Shown here: positions 54,601 to 64,000 of the stretch, piece by piece
Position numbering within the stretch: position 1 is the first letter of the stretch
Layout of the letters: each line of letters starts with the position of its first letter
Made by a program: the position numbers and the translations under genes
Notes under the pieces: model-generated
What the model saw: only the letters and a program-made list of their open reading frames with translations
The model's database searches: none
What the model was told of the DNA's origin: nothing
DNA from: Parendozoicomonas haliclonae
Lineage (GTDB): Bacteria; Pseudomonadota; Gammaproteobacteria; Pseudomonadales; Endozoicomonadaceae
Reading direction: 5' to 3'
Length of the DNA: 64,000 nt
NCBI RefSeq assembly: GCF_900174585.1
Contig: NZ_FWPT01000003.1
Span: forward strand, 372,001 to 436,000

Positions 54601-55962
54601 ATTCCCCTGTCCCGGCTCACCGGAGAGTGTCGGTAAACCAGCATTGCTCCAGCCAATCCAGCCATCACTGAAAATACTGATGTTCTTCAGCCCGGCTACC
54701 TCAGCATAAAAATACACTTCTGCTGCCCGCCAGCCGCTGCCGCACATAAACGCCAGTGCATCATTCAAATCAATATTCTGGGCTTTCCACAATGCCAGCA
54801 CTTCACGAGGGTTACGCATGGTGCCATCAATGTTGCGGAAGTGGCTCATGCTGTAGGAGTTGCCTTCACCGGCAAAGCCATGCACAGCCCCAGGAATACG
54901 CCCCTTCTTCAGGTGGTAGCTATAACCACTGGACTCGCCCAGATACTCTTCCCGTGTACGATTATCCACCAGAGTAAAATGCTGCTTGTCCGTCAGTTTG
55001 GTTTGCAACTCAGGCAGGGTATCGATTACCTCTGGACGCAATGGTTTGTCTGCCCCAAAGCCTTTCCCCGGAACCGGATCATGACTCTGTGTTTCCAGAG
55101 CATAACCGGCTCGTTCCCAGGCGCGGGTACCGCCATTAAGAATCCGCACATCCTTCACGCCCAGATACTCCAGTATACTGGCAACCCGATAGGCGGCGAG
55201 AGGCTCTTCACCGGTCACAATAACCGTGTCATCACGGGTCAAACCAAAGCTTTGGGCGGTTTTGAGCAACGAACTGTCTTCAGCCAGTGGCCACATCGGC
55301 GGCAAGAGCGTGGTCATGGGTTCGATAAGGTCGGTATTGACGTGAACGGCTGTCGGAATATGCCCCTTGCTGTAGGACTCATCTTCGTCCCCCCAGCTGG
55401 CTTCCAGAATCTTTACCTTGCCGGCATTTTCAAAGCTCTCCGGTTGTTTTCCATCCAGTACAGCCTTCACAGCTTCCGCAGGCACCACTCGCTGGTATCC
55501 CGGCCACTTCACCAGCGCAAGTGATGGGTTATCAATCCAGGGTTTGAGGTTGAAGTAATGCAGATTATGGAACCCTTGCGTCTGCAGAAACTCCGCGACC
55601 TTCCGGGCATCCTTACCGTTTACATCGTAAAGAAGTACTGACTTATCAGTGCTAATACCTTTGCCCGCCAGAACAGCGCGCAGCTTCTGCTCACGGGCTT
55701 CATCATCCACCGTTAACCAGTTGGCAGGAAAATCCACAGCACCCGGCAGATGACCACCACGAGCTATACCGTCCAGCTTCCAGCCATTAAAAGCATCAGA
55801 CAAACGGGCATCAACCAGCACCCAGTCCGGTGCATTGATCAAGTTCTCAACTCGACTTAAATCCAGGGTTTTCATGGAAGACTCTTCAGCAGATACAGTT
55901 GGTCCGGCCAGAGAACAGGCAAACACCAACACAGGCAACAGCCTGGACAACAGGGTTTTCAT
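54589..55962 (-). CDS. Periplasmic triple-rhodanese-domain protein
   Basis: A 457-residue exported protein with signal peptide MKTLLSRLLPVLVFACSLAG ending PTVSA before EES. Three rhodanese-like domains follow. The first (about 30-150) has LLYDVNGKDA and the second (about 165-290) has IVTGEEPLAAY in the active-site loop, so both lack the Cys. Only the third (about 310-450) has it, in FMCGSGWRAAEVYFYAE (Cys near 405), so one active site is likely in three folds. Predicted thiosulfate or polysulfide sulfur transfer in the periplasm. It is convergent with hemN and isolated. Confidence 0.88.
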   Translation of the reverse strand: MKTLLSRLLPVLVFACSLAGPTVSAEESSMKTLDLSRVENLINAPDWVLVDARLSDAFNGWKLDGIARGGHLPGAVDFPANWLTVDDEAREQKLRAVLAGKGISTDKSVLLYDVNGKDARKVAEFLQTQGFHNLHYFNLKPWIDNPSLALVKWPGYQRVVPAEAVKAVLDGKQPESFENAGKVKILEASWGDEDESYSKGHIPTAVHVNTDLIEPMTTLLPPMWPLAEDSSLLKTAQSFGLTRDDTVIVTGEEPLAAYRVASILEYLGVKDVRILNGGTRAWERAGYALETQSHDPVPGKGFGADKPLRPEVIDTLPELQTKLTDKQHFTLVDNRTREEYLGESSGYSYHLKKGRIPGAVHGFAGEGNSYSMSHFRNIDGTMRNPREVLALWKAQNIDLNDALAFMCGSGWRAAEVYFYAEVAGLKNISIFSDGWIGWSNAGLPTLSGEPGQGNKKG

Positions 55963-56203
55963 GGTCAGCTCGAAAATAAAAAATCACAGCGCCGGGCCAA
56001 TACCGGGCACTCAAAAATTATTGGGGTTGTTTGTCAGGGAATCAGACAACAGTCGGGGCTGCTGAAAGAGAAATGACCGGATAGTACCGGTGGAGAACAG
56101 CGGGAAAAGTCTGCAAATCGCATTAAAGGCTCCTGGTGTGTGAGTTCAATAGTCACATCAAAGTCATGCATCTACGCACGACTCCACGAGTTAAATAAAA
56201 GAA
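55963..56203. other. Untranslated gap upstream of the rhodanese gene
   Basis: No gene seen; it must hold the rhodanese gene promoter, on the minus strand. I could not identify a clear -35/-10 pair. Confidence 0.3.
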
Positions 56204-56237
56204 CAGGGAGCTTATCATTAACAGATAAGGCTCCCTG
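56204..56237 (-). terminator. Terminator of the giant autotransporter gene
   Basis: CAGGGAGC(C)TTATC and GATAAG(G)CTCCCTG arms (12-13 bp with one bulge) around ATTAACA. On the minus strand the hairpin is followed by TTCTTTTA. It lies 31 bases beyond the autotransporter stop. Confidence 0.8.
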
Positions 56238-56267
56238 CTTTCTGAACGCTCACGCATTATCACCCAA

Positions 56268-61937
<5,670 letters not shown>

Positions 61938-62053
61938 GGGCAACTCCTCCTGTGCAAAGGTCCTGCTCCTACCGCGAGATAGAGCTTTCTCAGGGGCTTA
62001 GACGAGTGCAGCGATGGGGAGTTCCTACGACTTTGGTCGAATTGAGCATGCAG

Positions 62054-62087
62054 AAACCACAAAACCTCCGAAGAGGCTTTGTGGTTT
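62054..62087. terminator. Stem-loop after the 439-residue membrane protein gene
   Basis: AAACCACAAAACCTC (62054-62068) pairs with GAGGCTTTGTGGTTT (62073-62087) around CGAA, with one G-T pair. It lies 23 bases after that gene's stop on the minus strand, with T-rich sequence in the stem end. Confidence 0.75.
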
Positions 62088-62109
62088 AAAAGGGAAAGTA
62101 AAAAAGACG

Positions 62110-63429
62110 TTAGCGGAATTTCACCTCGAGATGGTCAAGCTCATCACCCTGTTCGGCCACAGCCGCCTGTACCCGCATTTCCGTATCCAGCTTATCTTTC
62201 GCACTGATATGCTGACGCATTTGTGCCAACCAGTTTTTATGCTGTTGGGTTTCGTTGGTATTGAACAGACAGGTGGTCCAGCGGTTCACGTACTTGTAAC
62301 ACATAAACAGTCCGAGTCCGGCAGCGCCCATAGCGGTGCCCCAGTGAATCAGGTTTTTAAAACGGTAAGCATTGGCGTGAGGGTTCACATCGCCGCAGTT
62401 GACTTCAACCCGGTCCGGGAATTCCAGATGTTCACACTGGGAATGATCTGTGTACTGGCTCAGATACCACACCCCGATTGCTGAGCAGAGCGGCCAGCTG
62501 ATGTACAGTGTGGCAGCAGCAAGACCTGTGAGAATAAGGGCATTGGCAACCCGCTGCTTCAACGGTGTTTTGGGTGGTTCCGGGGCTTTCAGTTCATCTT
62601 TCAATTTGCGGACATATTCTTTGCAGGTATCTGCCTGCTCCCGCGCATAGGCTGGGCGCTCAGAACGAATTGGCGCTTTGCTGCCACCGGCCTTTCTGTT
62701 GACAGTTACTGATGGCATGTTGAATACCCCTTCTGTGCCTGTATTGGTTTTGTTCAGGTAGGCCACCAGATTTTCTGTTGCCCTGCTCCCCCGCAGATGA
62801 ATCTGCTGTCGTTCATCAATCGCATTCTGAACCATGTCTCCCAGCTGCAAACCCTTCTGGTGCTTCCATAGTTCACGGGCACTCTTCTCGATGGATTTAT
62901 CCAGCTTCCGATCCAGTGCCTGCAACTCCTCAACTTCCGCCATTTTCCGCTTAGGCGTTACAAACAGTCGCTTAGGGATGGAAACAAGAAAGTCAGTCGC
63001 AACCATAAACATGTTCATGTTGAAGCCGAAAAAGCCGGAGAAATCACCCCAGAACTGGGCATCATTCAACATCCAAAGGCTGCTTAGCTTCTGATGAATA
63101 AACGGCAGCGCATAAACTTTGGGCGCCGTATAAACAAAAGCCAGCCCGGCTCCGGCAATACCTATGGATTTCGCCACACCGGATAACACGGTAATCCCCA
63201 TAGACTTCAAAGCCTTGCGAACCGGTGAAGGAGCAAGGGCCTGAACATCGTTTCTCAGCTCGGCCCGGGCACGCTGAATATGAACAGTCTCGTCATCCTC
63301 AACCTTTTTGACCCGGGAGCGGGATGAATGAGCCAGAGTTCCCTCTCCGGCTTTAGGAGAAAGCTCGGTATACAGCTGCTTCCTTGTTGCTCGTTCCAAT
63401 GAAATGGCCACCCGCACCTCTCCTGTCAT
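62110..63429 (-). CDS. Unknown multi-helix membrane protein
   Basis: A 439-residue protein from ATG 63429 (AGGGA 8 bases upstream). No family is recognised. Cytoplasmic-looking basic start (SLERATRKQLYTEL), then about four membrane segments: SMGITVLSGVAKSIGIAGAG (about 75), FSGFFGFNMNMFMVATDFL (about 130), VANALILTGLAAATLYISWP (about 300) and WGTAMGAAGLGLFMCYKYVN (about 380). A long charged loop (about 160-290) and a Cys-containing segment (SQCEHLEFPDRVEVNCGD) lie between helices. Both flanking genes on this strand encode unknown membrane or surface proteins; it ends in front of the autotransporter gene. Confidence 0.75.
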   Translation of the reverse strand: MTGEVRVAISLERATRKQLYTELSPKAGEGTLAHSSRSRVKKVEDDETVHIQRARAELRNDVQALAPSPVRKALKSMGITVLSGVAKSIGIAGAGLAFVYTAPKVYALPFIHQKLSSLWMLNDAQFWGDFSGFFGFNMNMFMVATDFLVSIPKRLFVTPKRKMAEVEELQALDRKLDKSIEKSARELWKHQKGLQLGDMVQNAIDERQQIHLRGSRATENLVAYLNKTNTGTEGVFNMPSVTVNRKAGGSKAPIRSERPAYAREQADTCKEYVRKLKDELKAPEPPKTPLKQRVANALILTGLAAATLYISWPLCSAIGVWYLSQYTDHSQCEHLEFPDRVEVNCGDVNPHANAYRFKNLIHWGTAMGAAGLGLFMCYKYVNRWTTCLFNTNETQQHKNWLAQMRQHISAKDKLDTEMRVQAAVAEQGDELDHLEVKFR

Positions 63430-63540
63430 TATCAATCCCTGTGAACAGCCGGTTTCCCTTCCGTCACTCTGGGTAAGACCAGTTGTGTAACAATCTGTTC
63501 CACCCGTGTCAGCCAGGCTGACAATCGTGTCAGGGCGCAT

Positions 63541-63570
63541 AAAAAAGCCCCCACCCGGAGGTGGAGGCTT
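63541..63570 (-). terminator. Terminator of the partial gene at the right edge
   Basis: On the minus strand AAGCCTCCAC and GTGGGGGCTT arms around CTCCGG are followed by TTTTTT (63546-63541). It lies 26 bases after the stop at 63596. Confidence 0.85.
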
Positions 63571-63595
63571 ATGGAGGTGTCCTTACCCTGCTGGC

Positions 63596-64000
63596 TTAGA
63601 GAGGAGCAGCGTTGCGCTTCGCACTCGGCTTCTTGCCACCCGCTGGCTTGTCGGCATCAACAACCGGCTGCTCGTCACGGGTCTTGCGGTTTCTGGAGCT
63701 ACGCTCAGTCTTCTCGTTCTGCTCAACCTTTTCAGTTTCTGCAGTACGCTGTGACTTTGGAGCCTGAGCAGGCTGCTGAGCAGCAGAGCCTTTGCGCCAG
63801 TTCATGAAGCTGGTGCGGGCATCATTCAGGATCTGCGGCAGAGCCACCTGACAGAAACCTTCCACCATCTTGGCACCTGCGCCAAAGCCAGCACCGGTGA
63901 GCTTAACTGCACCTGGAGCCATATAAGAGCCAAACAGAACCGCACCGGTGTGGAAAAGGTTGGCGTAAACCACCTTACCAAAGCCCTTAATACCGGCCCA
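63596..64000 (-). CDS. Unknown membrane protein with a Lys-rich tail (5' end outside window)
   Basis: The frame is open to the right window edge, so the N-terminus is missing; 134 residues are visible. The first 50 are hydrophobic and Gly/Ala-rich (LFHTGAVLFGSYMAPGAVKL, GAGFGAGAKMVEGF), probably membrane segments. From about residue 75 of the visible part the protein is charged and disordered, rich in Lys, Glu, Gln and Arg (KTERSSRNRKTRDEQ), ending GGKKPSAKRNAAPL, much like the GGKKP tail of the 970-residue protein at 12909-15821. Function unknown. Confidence 0.7.
   Translation of the reverse strand, partial: WAGIKGFGKVVYANLFHTGAVLFGSYMAPGAVKLTGAGFGAGAKMVEGFCQVALPQILNDARTSFMNWRKGSAAQQPAQAPKSQRTAETEKVEQNEKTERSSRNRKTRDEQPVVDADKPAGGKKPSAKRNAAPL

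Noticed and set aside
55963-56267. Small RNA gene in the gap before the autotransporter terminator
   Set aside because: Only the terminator hairpin can be supported; no promoter-terminator pair for an independent RNA.

Overview
The window looks like chromosomal DNA of a marine, host-associated gammaproteobacterium (Oceanospirillales type; Endozoicomonas or a close relative is my best guess). The basis is gene content only: gammaproteobacterial housekeeping genes (alaA, htpX, rlmM, epmC, pdxB, hemN, ccoNOQP-GHIS) sit beside a V-type ATPase, an arginine deiminase pathway, a eukaryotic-like protein kinase with an SR-protein-like tail, and very large repeat-rich surface proteins. No rRNA, tRNA, CRISPR array, insertion sequence or prophage was seen.

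Layout. 1-4.6 kb: arginine fermentation (a divergent YfcC-type transporter cut by the window edge, then arcA, arcB, arcC). 4.8-12.6 kb: seven-gene V-type ATPase operon in the order B-D-I-K-E-DUF2764-A, closed by a strong terminator. 12.9-18.5 kb: a 970-residue coiled-coil protein with a histone-H1-like Lys/Ala/Pro tail, and a hybrid sensor kinase. 18.4-29.4 kb: mostly housekeeping (msrB, alaA, a methyltransferase with a signal peptide, htpX, an ATP-NAD kinase-like protein, pdxB, epmC, a SLC13/DASS carrier, a MATE pump), interrupted by a eukaryotic-like kinase. 29.5-33.1 kb: two unknown proteins, tusA and a small ABM-like protein. 33.2-38.5 kb: a visibly AT-richer, tightly packed operon of four exported proteins that all begin, after the signal peptide, with the same short acidic motif ending in Gly (DUF6160/Fil-like). 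38.8-42.5 kb: rlmM, an unknown protein, an alpha/beta hydrolase and a second SR-tailed protein. 42.9-54.6 kb: cbb3 oxidase structural and assembly genes, a SafE-like protein with a His/Met tail, an unknown exported protein and hemN, which has a perfect FNR/ANR box. 54.6-64 kb, all minus strand: a periplasmic triple-rhodanese protein, a 1,889-residue autotransporter with five near-identical 125-residue repeats, and two unknown membrane proteins, the last cut by the window end.

How it fits together. The arginine pathway (substrate-level ATP), the cbb3 oxidase and oxygen-independent heme synthesis are the toolkit of a cell living at low oxygen. The V-ATPase rotor subunit keeps the residues that bind sodium in Enterococcus NtpK, so ATP from arginine could drive sodium pumping when respiration stops; this is inference. 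The accessory islands (SR-tailed proteins, Lys-tailed proteins, the four-gene exported operon, the repeat autotransporter) look like surface or host-contact functions, and they hold most of what is unusual here.
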